This document shows positions 6,283 through 12,004 of a DNA stretch of 12,004 nt, piece by piece (within the stretch, counting starts at the first letter, position 1; every line of letters begins with the position of its first letter). This DNA comes from VBDM01 sp041493345 (GTDB taxonomy: Bacteria > Pseudomonadota > Gammaproteobacteria > Burkholderiales > SG8-39), in the NCBI GenBank assembly GCA_041493345.1, contig JBGPYQ010000093.1, forward strand, positions 1 to 12,004, in the 5' to 3' direction. The notes beneath the pieces were generated by a model. It did not search any database and was not told where the DNA came from. It worked only from the letters and a program-made list of their open reading frames with translations. The position numbers and the translations under genes were made by a program.

Positions 6283-7884
6283 ATGGCCCATAGCGATTTT
6301 CTTATTGCACCCCGCCCCCGGCTCTTCGACCCAAAAAGCTGCGAAGACTGGGTGCGGCGCGCAACCCTCGCCGATCCGGAGCACGCCTGCTACGCATTGC
6401 TCACGCTGCTCGATGAGATGGAGGACGCGCTGTCCGCGCAACCGGTCTATCTGAAAATTCTCGAGCGGCTGCGCACGCCCAACCTCCTCGCGCAAGAGGA
6501 GCAGGCGAAGCGCTATGCCGGCATGGCATTGCCTCTCAGCCACGCGGAGAGCGCCGCATTTGCCCAGGCAAGCGATCTGTGGATCGCGATGCGGCGAAGC
6601 TACAGCCGGCTGTGGCGCGCGGCGCTCGCCGGCGAGAATCCCGAGCTCCGCCAGTCGATCGCCCTGATTTGCCAGCGCGCGCTTGCCTGCACGGCCGGGC
6701 GGATCGCTGCCTGCCTCTTCGCTCGACGCGAAGTTGACGCCGAGCAGTGGCAGTCGTTGCACGAAATGTATGCCGTCGCCGAAGCGAGCGGCGTCGCGGA
6801 AACGCCGGTCGCGGTAAAACGCCCCCATTCGACGAGCGCCGCCGAATACGCGCGAGCGCTGCTGCTGCAGCTTGCGCACCCTTACCGGCTTTCTTTGCGC
6901 GAGCTGACCTGGACGCGCAGGTGGATCGAGTACTGGTCGCGGAAGGTGCGTTTCACCCGGGAAAGCCCGGCGCGGGGCGGCTATGCGGTGGAACTTGGCG
7001 GTCATTCCGGCGCCGCCTGGGTGAAGGACGGCGTCGCCTCGGAGACGCGGCGATTTATGGATCTCGCGCGGGTCGGCCGCTCGATGAAGAAACGCATCCG
7101 CCGGCTCGAGGAGGGTGCCGAGCCCGCCGCGCTCGGTCTGGGACGCGACTGCACGAGGCCGGTGGCGGCCGATCTGTTGAAAACGCTCGGGCGCGCGTGG
7201 TTTTATGCGCCCGCCAGGGCCGATTTTCCGCGGCGCGCGGCCCCGGCGCGAACGGAGCTGATAATCGGCCTCGCGGCGATCCATCACGCCGTCTTCGGAA
7301 TGCCGGCGGATACCGACATCAATCAGTGGGGCTCCCCGCACCGCAATGCCGGGCAGCTTCCCGCGTTTCAGCGAGCGCCTGAGGTCGCAGTCAAGCAGGA
7401 CAATCCGGGGCGCGTGCCGGAATTGGAGTATTGGGAAACTCTCGAAGAATCTGCGGCCGATTTCCACTTGAGACGCAAAGGCCCCGGCGCGCGCATCACG
7501 CACCGGCAGATTGTGGCTGTGCGGCCGCATGGGGCGCGGCAATTCATTCTCTGCACGGTGCTCTGGCTCTTCGAAGGCGCCGACCATGCACTCACGGTCG
7601 GCGCCCGTGCCTTGCCGGGATTGGCACAGGCGTGCGCGGTGCGTCTTGTTGCAGGCGATCCGAAGCACCAAGAGCCGTTTTGCGCCGCTCTGGCGCTGCC
7701 GGTCGCGGTGGGGCTGCCGCCGTCTCTGGTGCTGCCCGCGGGCTGGTACCAGAGCGGCCGCGTGGTCGAACTCAGGCTCGGCAATGATGTGAACCGGATC
7801 GAACTCCTGGAATTGCTCGATCGCGGGTTCGACTACGAGCGTGTCAATTTCTCGGTCGCTTCAAATAAGGCCCGGCCTCGCTAG
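6283..7884 (+). CDS. Paralogue of the preceding protein, PilZ-like signature degraded (copy B)
   Basis: A 533-residue protein, collinear with copy A and clearly paralogous though far from identical. Shared blocks are L-K-I-L-E-R-L-R (57-64), A-L-I-C-Q-R-A-L (127-134), R-W-I-E-Y-W-S-R-K-V (213-222), S-M-K-K-R-I-R-R-L (267-275), A-A-I-H-H-A-V-F-G (331-339), Q-I-V-A-V-R-P (409-415), L-P-G-L (444-447), L-V-L-P-A-G-W-Y (482-489) and R-G-F-D-Y-E-R-V-N-F (514-523). Where copy A has R-V-A-G-R and Q-E-S-L-S-G, copy B has no R-x3-R at the equivalent place and reads E-E-S-A-A-D (388-393), so the glycine is gone. If the C-terminal region is a PilZ barrel, this copy probably does not bind cyclic di-GMP in the standard way. 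Start ATG 6283 has AGGA at 6275-6278 and an N-terminus that parallels copy A. Function unknown. Confidence 0.85.
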   Translation: MAHSDFLIAPRPRLFDPKSCEDWVRRATLADPEHACYALLTLLDEMEDALSAQPVYLKILERLRTPNLLAQEEQAKRYAGMALPLSHAESAAFAQASDLWIAMRRSYSRLWRAALAGENPELRQSIALICQRALACTAGRIAACLFARREVDAEQWQSLHEMYAVAEASGVAETPVAVKRPHSTSAAEYARALLLQLAHPYRLSLRELTWTRRWIEYWSRKVRFTRESPARGGYAVELGGHSGAAWVKDGVASETRRFMDLARVGRSMKKRIRRLEEGAEPAALGLGRDCTRPVAADLLKTLGRAWFYAPARADFPRRAAPARTELIIGLAAIHHAVFGMPADTDINQWGSPHRNAGQLPAFQRAPEVAVKQDNPGRVPELEYWETLEESAADFHLRRKGPGARITHRQIVAVRPHGARQFILCTVLWLFEGADHALTVGARALPGLAQACAVRLVAGDPKHQEPFCAALALPVAVGLPPSLVLPAGWYQSGRVVELRLGNDVNRIELLELLDRGFDYERVNFSVASNKARPR

Positions 7885-7893
7885 GCGAGCGGT

Positions 7894-7904
7894 GCGCAAT
7901 CCGC
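7894..7904 (+). repeat. 11-bp direct repeat, second copy, after copy B stop
   Basis: GCGCAATCCGC, identical to 6159-6169 and likewise placed just after the stop of a member of the tandem pair. The following bases (GCGGGACC) resemble the GC-rich run after the first copy but do not match it base for base. Confidence 0.5.
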
Positions 7905-7978
7905 GCGGGACCGCCGCCGGAAGCAAGCGTATCGAGACAGAGAGTATCATTGCCGCTCCTTCGCCATCGCGGCAAGCC

Positions 7979-8383
7979 GTGGCAGCATCCGACAAACCTG
8001 TTCCCAGCGAGATCATGCTGCACCAGAAGACCCGGGTGCTGGAGATCTCCTACTCCGAAGGCAGTCGCTTCGAGCTGTCCTACGAATTCCTGCGCGTACA
8101 TTCGCCCTCGGCTGAAGTGCGCGGCCACGGTCCCGGGCAGGAAGTGCTCCAGACGGGAAAGAAAGACGTCGATATCCTGAACCTGGAACCTGTGGGCAGC
8201 TACGCGGTTCAGCCGATGTTTTCCGACGGGCACAGCACCGGCATCTATTCCTGGGACTATCTTTACGAGCTGGGCGTAAACCGCGACGAGCTGTGGCGGC
8301 AATACTTGGCCCGGCTCAAAGCTGCCGGCGCGAGCAGGGAAACAGGCGCGTCTTCGCCCAAGCCGCAGGGCCATTCGCACTGA
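7979..8383 (+). CDS. DUF971 domain protein (gamma-butyrobetaine hydroxylase-like N-terminal domain)
   Basis: A 134-residue protein made almost entirely of a DUF971 domain, the small fold found at the N-terminus of gamma-butyrobetaine hydroxylases and, alone, in many bacteria. Its bacterial role is not established; an iron-sulfur connection has been proposed from eukaryotic and genomic context. Conserved features are S-E-I-M-L-H-Q-K-T-R-V-L-E-I, E-F-L-R-V-H-S-P-S-A-E-V-R-G-H-G-P-G-Q, V-G-S-Y-A-V-Q-P-M-F-S-D-G-H and T-G-I-Y-S-W-D-Y-L. GTG 7979 was chosen because the product then begins M-A-A-S-D-K-P-V-P-S-E-I, as relatives do. The frame is open further upstream to GTG 7841, inside copy B, but that extension has no family resemblance. 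ATG 8015 is possible but would drop conserved residues. A TATCAT at 7945-7950 could be a -10 with no clear -35. It precedes ubiE, a common betaproteobacterial order. Confidence 0.9.
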   Translation: MAASDKPVPSEIMLHQKTRVLEISYSEGSRFELSYEFLRVHSPSAEVRGHGPGQEVLQTGKKDVDILNLEPVGSYAVQPMFSDGHSTGIYSWDYLYELGVNRDELWRQYLARLKAAGASRETGASSPKPQGHSH

Positions 8384-8441
8384 AGCCTCTCTCGAAGCGA
8401 CATGGGGCCGGCGCACGCCGGATGAAGGCCGCGAATCCGCG

Positions 8442-8450
8442 TGCTAGTAT
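8442..8450 (+). promoter_or_regulatory. Candidate extended -10 immediately before ubiE
   Basis: TGCTAGTAT: a TG extension with TAGTAT (4/6). An overlapping TATGAT at 8448-8453 is a 5/6 match. Initiation about seven bases after TAGTAT would fall on or next to the A of the ubiE ATG at 8457, implying a leaderless or nearly leaderless message. No Shine-Dalgarno sequence precedes the ATG, which fits. Motif evidence only. Confidence 0.3.
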
Positions 8451-8456
8451 GATCGG

Positions 8457-9191
8457 ATGACGGGCGACACGCATTTCGGATTTCAGGAAGTCGGCGAGGC
8501 GGAAAAAACCCGGCGTGTGGCCGATGTGTTCTCTTCGGTCGCGTCCCATTACGATCTCATGAACGATCTCATGTCGGGCGGCCTGCACCGGCTATGGAAA
8601 ACGTTCGCGGTGGCGCAAAGCGGCGTGCGCGAGGGCCACAAGGTGCTGGATGTGGCGGGAGGGTCGGGCGATCTGGTGCTCAAATTTGCCAGGCGCGCGG
8701 GGGCGAGCGGAGAGGTGTGGCTCACCGATATCAACGGCACGATGCTCAGGGCGGGCCGCGACCGCATGCTCGATCGCGGCCGGCAGCTGCCGGCGGCGCA
8801 GTGCGACGCGGAGTGTTTGCCCTTTCGGCCGGACTATTTCGACTGCGTGAGCGTCGCTTTTGGCCTGCGTAACATGACGAACAAGGAGACGGCGCTCGCG
8901 GAGATGCGGCGCGTGCTCAAGCCCGGAGGCCGGTTGCTGATACTGGATTTTTCGCGCGTATGGCGGCCGCTTGCCGGGGCCTACGACTGGTATTCATTCA
9001 ATGTCCTGCCGTGGCTGGGCAAAACCGTCGCCGGCGACGAGGCAGCCTACCGTTATCTCGCGGAGTCGATCCGCATGCACCCGGACCAGGAGCAGCTCAA
9101 GCACTTGCTGGAACAGGCGGGACTCGAGGATGTCGAATACTTCAACCTGACGGCGGGTGTCGTGGCACTGCACCGGGGTTTCAAATACTAG
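8457..9191 (+). CDS. ubiE: Ubiquinone/menaquinone C-methyltransferase UbiE
   Basis: SAM-dependent C-methyltransferase that methylates the benzoquinol ring in ubiquinone synthesis (and demethylmenaquinol where menaquinone is made). At 244 residues it is of normal length. The conserved N-terminal block V-F-S-S-V-A-S-H-Y-D-L-M-N-D-L-M-S (24-40) with H-R-L-W-K (44-48) is characteristic of UbiE. The SAM-binding loop is V-L-D-V-A-G-G-S-G-D-L (63-73), the acidic strand-end is L-T-D-I-N (89-93), and the second signature R-V-L-K-P-G-G-R-L-L-I-L-D-F-S spans 152-166. The C-terminus Y-R-Y-L-A-E-S-I-R-M-H-P (198-209) and G-V-V-A-L-H-R-G-F-K (234-243) is also typical. The enzyme is cytoplasmic and acts near the membrane with UbiJ and UbiB, whose genes follow. 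It ends 15 bp before the Tim44-like gene, so the two are probably one transcript. Confidence 0.97.
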   Translation: MTGDTHFGFQEVGEAEKTRRVADVFSSVASHYDLMNDLMSGGLHRLWKTFAVAQSGVREGHKVLDVAGGSGDLVLKFARRAGASGEVWLTDINGTMLRAGRDRMLDRGRQLPAAQCDAECLPFRPDYFDCVSVAFGLRNMTNKETALAEMRRVLKPGGRLLILDFSRVWRPLAGAYDWYSFNVLPWLGKTVAGDEAAYRYLAESIRMHPDQEQLKHLLEQAGLEDVEYFNLTAGVVALHRGFKY

Positions 9192-9206
9192 CAGAGGGGA
9201 ATTCGC

Positions 9207-10067
9207 ATGAAAAAATTCATCGTCGCAATATTCGCGGTCGTGCTCGGCGCAGTCCTGGCAGCAGAGCCCGCCGACGCCGCCAGCCGGCTTGGCGGCGGCC
9301 GCAGCCTCGGCGTCCAGCGGCAATCCGTGACGCCGCAAAGACCGGCCACAGCGCCTTCACAGCAGCAGGCCGCGCAACCCGCTCCCGCTCAGCCGCAGCC
9401 TGCCGGGGCAAGCCGCTGGCTGGGGCCGCTTGCGGGCCTCGCGGCCGGACTTGGACTGGGATGGCTGTTCGCCCAGGGCGGGTTTGGCGGCGTGATCGGC
9501 GCAATTCTCATGGCGCTGCTGGCCGGCGTTGCGGTGATGGCGCTGCTGCGGCTGGTGGCGCGCCCGCGAGCCGAAGAGAGGCCTCAGGCGCGCTATGCCG
9601 GCCCGGGCCACGACGCAATGACCGCGCCGCCGCCCTCACAGTTGCCCGGGGATGTCGGCACGCAGCCGAATTACCGCGCCCGGACCGAGTCCAGCGTACC
9701 CGCGGGATTCGACGCAGACGGTTTCCTCAGGGAAGCCAGGCGAAACTATCTTCGTCTTCAGGAAATCAACGATCAAGGCGACCTCGCGCGGCTGCGCGAA
9801 GTCACCACCCCAGAAATGTTTGAAGGGCTGAAAGGCGAGTTCATCGCGCGCGCGGGCACGCAGCAGACCGACGTGGTGACGCTTGACGCCGCGCTCCTCG
9901 AGGTGGTGACCGAGGACAAGCTGCACTGGGCGAGCGTGCGTTTCTCGGGCTCGATCCGCGAAAAAGCGCAGGCCGTTGCGGAGCCGTTCGAGGAGATCTG
10001 GCACCTGCAAAAGCCAGTGGACGGCTCGACCGGCTGGCTGCTGGCGGGAATCCAGCAGCCCCGCTGA
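9207..10067 (+). CDS. Tim44-like domain membrane protein
   Basis: A 286-residue envelope protein. Residues 1-25 form a signal peptide (M-K-K start, hydrophobic core, A-D-A-A near 23-26). A Q/P/A-rich linker follows (about 38-67), then two glycine/alanine/leucine-rich hydrophobic segments (about 72-90 and 94-116). A second proline-rich linker leads to a C-terminal domain (about 165-286) with F-L-R-E-A-R-R-N-Y-L-R-L-Q (173-185), L-R-E-V-T-T-P-E-M-F (196-205) and E-E-I-W-H-L-Q-K-P (262-270). That last domain matches the Tim44-like family, named after the mitochondrial import factor. Its bacterial role is not defined; lipid or peptide contact at the membrane is a guess. A strong Shine-Dalgarno sequence, AGGGGA (9195-9200), lies six bases before the ATG. 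Its position between ubiE and ubiJ recurs in betaproteobacteria as I recall it, and hints at a link to quinone or membrane-lipid handling. Confidence 0.88.
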   Translation: MKKFIVAIFAVVLGAVLAAEPADAASRLGGGRSLGVQRQSVTPQRPATAPSQQQAAQPAPAQPQPAGASRWLGPLAGLAAGLGLGWLFAQGGFGGVIGAILMALLAGVAVMALLRLVARPRAEERPQARYAGPGHDAMTAPPPSQLPGDVGTQPNYRARTESSVPAGFDADGFLREARRNYLRLQEINDQGDLARLREVTTPEMFEGLKGEFIARAGTQQTDVVTLDAALLEVVTEDKLHWASVRFSGSIREKAQAVAEPFEEIWHLQKPVDGSTGWLLAGIQQPR

Positions 10068-10113
10068 GTTGCATTGCCGGCCCGCGCCACCCGGCGCAGG
10101 TGGGGCCGAACCC

Positions 10114-10698
10114 ATGATCAAACGTAGCGCGCTCGCCGGCTTGAATCATATTCTCGGGCAGCAGCCGTGGGCGGCCGGGCGCCTGGCCGCGTTTGCCGGC
10201 CAGTGCCTCGAGTTCCGCTGCCGGCCCTTCCCCGATCTGCGCCTGAATATCCGCGAAACCGGCCTGCTCGAACCGGCCAGACAGGATTCGGCGAGCGCGC
10301 TGGTGGTGAAGCTCAAGCCCGGCACTCTGCCCTTGCTGCTCGCGCGCGACGAGGCAGCGCTGAAGCACATCGAGATCGAAGGCTCGGCCAAGCTCGCCGC
10401 CGAGGTGCAATTCCTGTTCGGCCATCTCGCCTGGGACGTCGAGGAAGATCTCTCCAGGTTTGTCGGCGACGTGCTGGCGCACCGCATCGTCACGGGCGGG
10501 AGGGCGTTCGCCTCGTGGCAGCGTGAAGCCGCAACGCGCCTCGCGGAAAACCTCGCGGAGTACTGGACAGAGGAGCAGCCGCTGCTCGCGCGCCCCGCCG
10601 ATGTCGAAAATTTCCGCCGCGAGGTCGACACGCTGCGCGACGACGCGGCGCGGCTCGAGAAACGCATCGAGCGGATTGAAAGGCTGAAAAAGCGTTAA
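10114..10698 (+). CDS. ubiJ: Ubiquinone biosynthesis accessory factor UbiJ (SCP2 domain)
   Basis: A 194-residue accessory protein of aerobic ubiquinone synthesis. It binds the lipid intermediates through an SCP2 (sterol-carrier) fold and, in E. coli, organises the soluble Ubi complex with UbiK. The SCP2 region covers about residues 15-120, with R-L-A-A-F-A-G (23-29), the strand G-T-L-P-L-L-L-A (70-77) and I-E-I-E-G-S-A-K-L-A (86-95), followed by D-V-E-E-D-L-S-R-F-V-G-D (108-119). The C-terminus from about 164 is a charged helix (D-T-L-R-D-D-A-A-R-L-E-K-R-I-E-R), consistent with the coiled coil used for protein contact. Position between ubiE and ubiB is the classic arrangement. ATG 10114 fits the family start; the frame is open upstream into the Tim44-like gene but with unrelated sequence. 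GGTGGGG about ten bases upstream may be the Shine-Dalgarno sequence. The stop codon overlaps a tandem repeat. Confidence 0.92.
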   Translation: MIKRSALAGLNHILGQQPWAAGRLAAFAGQCLEFRCRPFPDLRLNIRETGLLEPARQDSASALVVKLKPGTLPLLLARDEAALKHIEIEGSAKLAAEVQFLFGHLAWDVEEDLSRFVGDVLAHRIVTGGRAFASWQREAATRLAENLAEYWTEEQPLLARPADVENFRREVDTLRDDAARLEKRIERIERLKKR

Positions 10699-10815
10699 CG
10701 CAGAGAACGCAGAGAACGCAGAGAACGCAAAGGGAATCTTTTCAGATTTGCCGCGAGCGCCATGAAGGAATCTGCCGTTCTCCGCGGCCTTTGCGATCTT
10801 GGCGGGCTTTGCGTT
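10697..10815. repeat. Intergenic element with inverted arrays of 9-bp units
   Basis: The left array (10697-10732) is three perfect copies of AACGCAGAG and one AACGCAAAG. The right array (10780-10815) is four 9-bp units in the opposite orientation: CTCCGCGGC, CTTTGCGAT, CTTGGCGGG and CTTTGCGTT. The last is the exact reverse complement of AACGCAAAG, and all four fit CTxxGCGxx. A 47-bp centre (10733-10779) holds GGAATCT twice (10733-10739 and 10767-10773). The first repeat unit supplies two bases of the ubiJ stop, in the palindrome GCGTTAACGC (10692-10701). The arms could pair as an imperfect hairpin in RNA. I recall similar CGCAGAGAACGCAGAG intergenic repeats scattered in many proteobacterial genomes; their function is unknown. 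Confidence 0.8.
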
Positions 10816-10822
10816 TGGGGTT

Positions 10823-10851
10823 TTGCTTTTCCGCTTTCCTCTGTGTAGATT
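10823..10851 (+). promoter_or_regulatory. Candidate promoter for ubiB
   Basis: TTGCTT (10823-10828, TTG conserved) and TAGATT (10846-10851, 4/6 to the -10) are spaced exactly 17 bp. Transcription would start near 10858, 23 bases before the TTG of ubiB. It lies just outside the repeat element, so ubiB could be expressed independently of ubiE-ubiJ. Both boxes are weak. Confidence 0.3.
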
Positions 10852-10880
10852 GACGCCTTTCCCGGCGTTCCCCCAGCTCC

Positions 10881-12004
10881 TTGCTCCGCCTCGCCAAGAT
10901 CCTCTGGATAGCCCTGCGCTTCGGGCTGGATGAATTCGTCCCTCCCTCGGGCAGCCGGATAGCGCGCGCGGCGCGCGCGCTGCTTTTTTTTCGCCGCTTC
11001 GCCGAGCCGCGCGCGGTGCGCCTTCGCCGCGCGCTGGAGGCGCTGGGACCCATTTTCGTCAAGTTCGGCCAGGTGCTGTCGACGCGCCGCGACCTGCTGC
11101 CCGCCGACATCGCGGATGAACTGGCGAAGCTGCAGGACCAGGTGCCGCCGTTTCCGGCCGCGCTCGCCGTCGCCGAGGTCGAGCGCGTTTTCGGCAAGCC
11201 CATCGACCGGGTGTTTGAGAAATTCGACCCGCAGCCGGTGGCGAGCGCCTCGGTTGCCCAGGTGCATTTTGCCGTGCTCCCCGGGGGCACCGAAGCCGCG
11301 GTCAAGATCCTCCGGCCCGGCATGCTGCCCGTGATCGCCGAGGACCTTGCGCTCCTGGACGCCGGCGCCGGCCTGATCGAGCGTTTCTGGGCCGACGGCA
11401 AACGCCTCAGGCCGCGCGAGGTGGTGGCGGAATTCTCGCGGCACCTGTTCGACGAACTCGATCTCATGCGCGAGGCGGCCAACGCGAGCCAGTTGCGCCG
11501 CAATTTCCCCGACTCGCCGCTGCTCGCGGTGCCGGAGGTGTATTGGGACTGGTGCTCAAGCACCGTCATGACCATGCAGCGCATGCCCGGCACTCCGGTG
11601 AGCCAGGTCGGGGAGCTGCGGCGCCAGGGCGTGGATATTCCGAAGCTCGCCCGGGCCGGCGTCGAGATTTTTTTCACGCAGGTTTTCCGCGACGGCTTCT
11701 TTCACGCCGACATGCACCCGGGCAATATTTTCGTCACGCCCGAGGGCCGCTACGTCGCCCTCGACTTCGGCATCATGGGCACGCTGACCGAGGTGGACAA
11801 GCAATACCTCGCACAGAACTTTCTTGCGTTTTTCCGGCGCGATTACCGGCGCGTCGCGCAGGCGCACCTGGAGGCCGGCTGGGTGCCGGCCGGAACGCGC
11901 ATCGACGAATTCGAGACCGCGATCCGCGCGGTGTGCGAACCGGTCTTCGACCGTCCGCTGAAGGAGATCTCGTTCGGGCGGGTGCTGCTGCGCCTGTTCC
12001 AGAC
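10881..12004 (+). CDS. ubiB: UbiB atypical kinase/ATPase of ubiquinone synthesis (3' end missing)
   Basis: Member of the ABC1/ADCK/UbiB family of atypical protein-kinase-like ATPases needed for ubiquinone biosynthesis. 374 codons are present and open to the window edge; the full protein is usually 500-550 residues and ends in two membrane helices not seen here. The family K-x-G-Q motif is K-F-G-Q (61-64). The alanine-containing nucleotide loop reads V-A-S-A-S-V-A-Q-V-H (120-129), the ATP lysine is K142 (A-V-K-I-L-R-P-G), the catalytic loop is H-A-D-M-H-P-G-N (275-282) and the metal-binding D-F-G is at 295-297. The start is TTG 10881, giving M-L-R-L-A-K-I-L-W; an in-frame TGA about ten codons upstream and no earlier start codon support it. 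No Shine-Dalgarno sequence is visible. A run of eight T at 10984-10991 lies in codons 35-37. Confidence 0.96.
   Translation, partial: MLRLAKILWIALRFGLDEFVPPSGSRIARAARALLFFRRFAEPRAVRLRRALEALGPIFVKFGQVLSTRRDLLPADIADELAKLQDQVPPFPAALAVAEVERVFGKPIDRVFEKFDPQPVASASVAQVHFAVLPGGTEAAVKILRPGMLPVIAEDLALLDAGAGLIERFWADGKRLRPREVVAEFSRHLFDELDLMREAANASQLRRNFPDSPLLAVPEVYWDWCSSTVMTMQRMPGTPVSQVGELRRQGVDIPKLARAGVEIFFTQVFRDGFFHADMHPGNIFVTPEGRYVALDFGIMGTLTEVDKQYLAQNFLAFFRRDYRRVAQAHLEAGWVPAGTRIDEFETAIRAVCEPVFDRPLKEISFGRVLLRLFQ

Noticed and set aside
6199..7671. 490-codon leftward ORF antisense to copy B
   Set aside because: The rightward frame matches copy A block by block, so it is the real one. The leftward product shows no family features.
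7841..7978. Upstream extension of the DUF971 gene to GTG 7841
   Set aside because: The 46 extra codons overlap the end of copy B and show no family resemblance. GTG 7979 gives the usual N-terminus.
10697..10815. CRISPR array
   Set aside because: The units are 9 bp and directly contiguous with no spacers, and no cas genes are near.

Overview
The window is GC-rich chromosomal DNA from a betaproteobacterium. Three things point there: the protein families (a BPSS1780-type membrane protein, a DUF2782 protein, an APH-fold homoserine kinase and the UbiE/UbiJ/UbiB set), the gene order, and strong recalled similarity to Burkholderiales, Rhodocyclales and Nitrosomonadales proteins. No genus can be named. 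There are no tRNA or rRNA genes, CRISPR arrays, insertion sequences or phage genes. Most of the window is conserved housekeeping neighbourhood. The less ordinary parts are a tandem pair of large paralogues, a gene remnant beside polA and a repeat element inside the ubiquinone cluster.

Left end (1-1793): the first 550 codons of DNA polymerase I run leftwards off the window from a TTG start. Only 8 bp separate that start from a 44-codon rightward ORF that looks like the N-terminal stub of a LOG-family (TIGR00730) protein. The probable polA promoter lies inside this stub.

Middle left (1855-4538), all rightward: a small secreted or periplasmic DUF2782 protein, homoserine kinase ThrB, a six-helix BPSS1780-family membrane protein, then a HIT-family nucleotide-binding protein with its own likely promoter.

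Middle (4544-7884): two paralogous proteins of 536 and 533 residues lie in tandem. Copy A sits 5 bp after the HIT gene. Its C-terminal region carries a PilZ-like pattern (R-x3-R, then Q-E-S-L-S-G) that copy B has largely lost. An identical 11-mer follows both stop codons.

Right (7979-12004): a DUF971 protein, ubiE, a Tim44-like membrane protein, ubiJ and ubiB (cut by the window edge). UbiE is the C-methyltransferase of ubiquinone and menaquinone synthesis, UbiJ is the SCP2-domain lipid-binding accessory factor, and UbiB is the atypical kinase/ATPase that supports ubiquinone synthesis and lipid handling. The Tim44-like gene is the unexplained member. Between ubiJ and ubiB lies an element made of inverted arrays of 9-bp units. 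ubiB follows it with a candidate promoter and a TTG start.

Several genes lack a clear Shine-Dalgarno sequence and instead have a TGCTA-type extended -10 just upstream, which raises the possibility of very short or absent 5' leaders for ubiE and the DUF2782 gene. All calls come from reading the sequence and recalling protein families. No database search was run.
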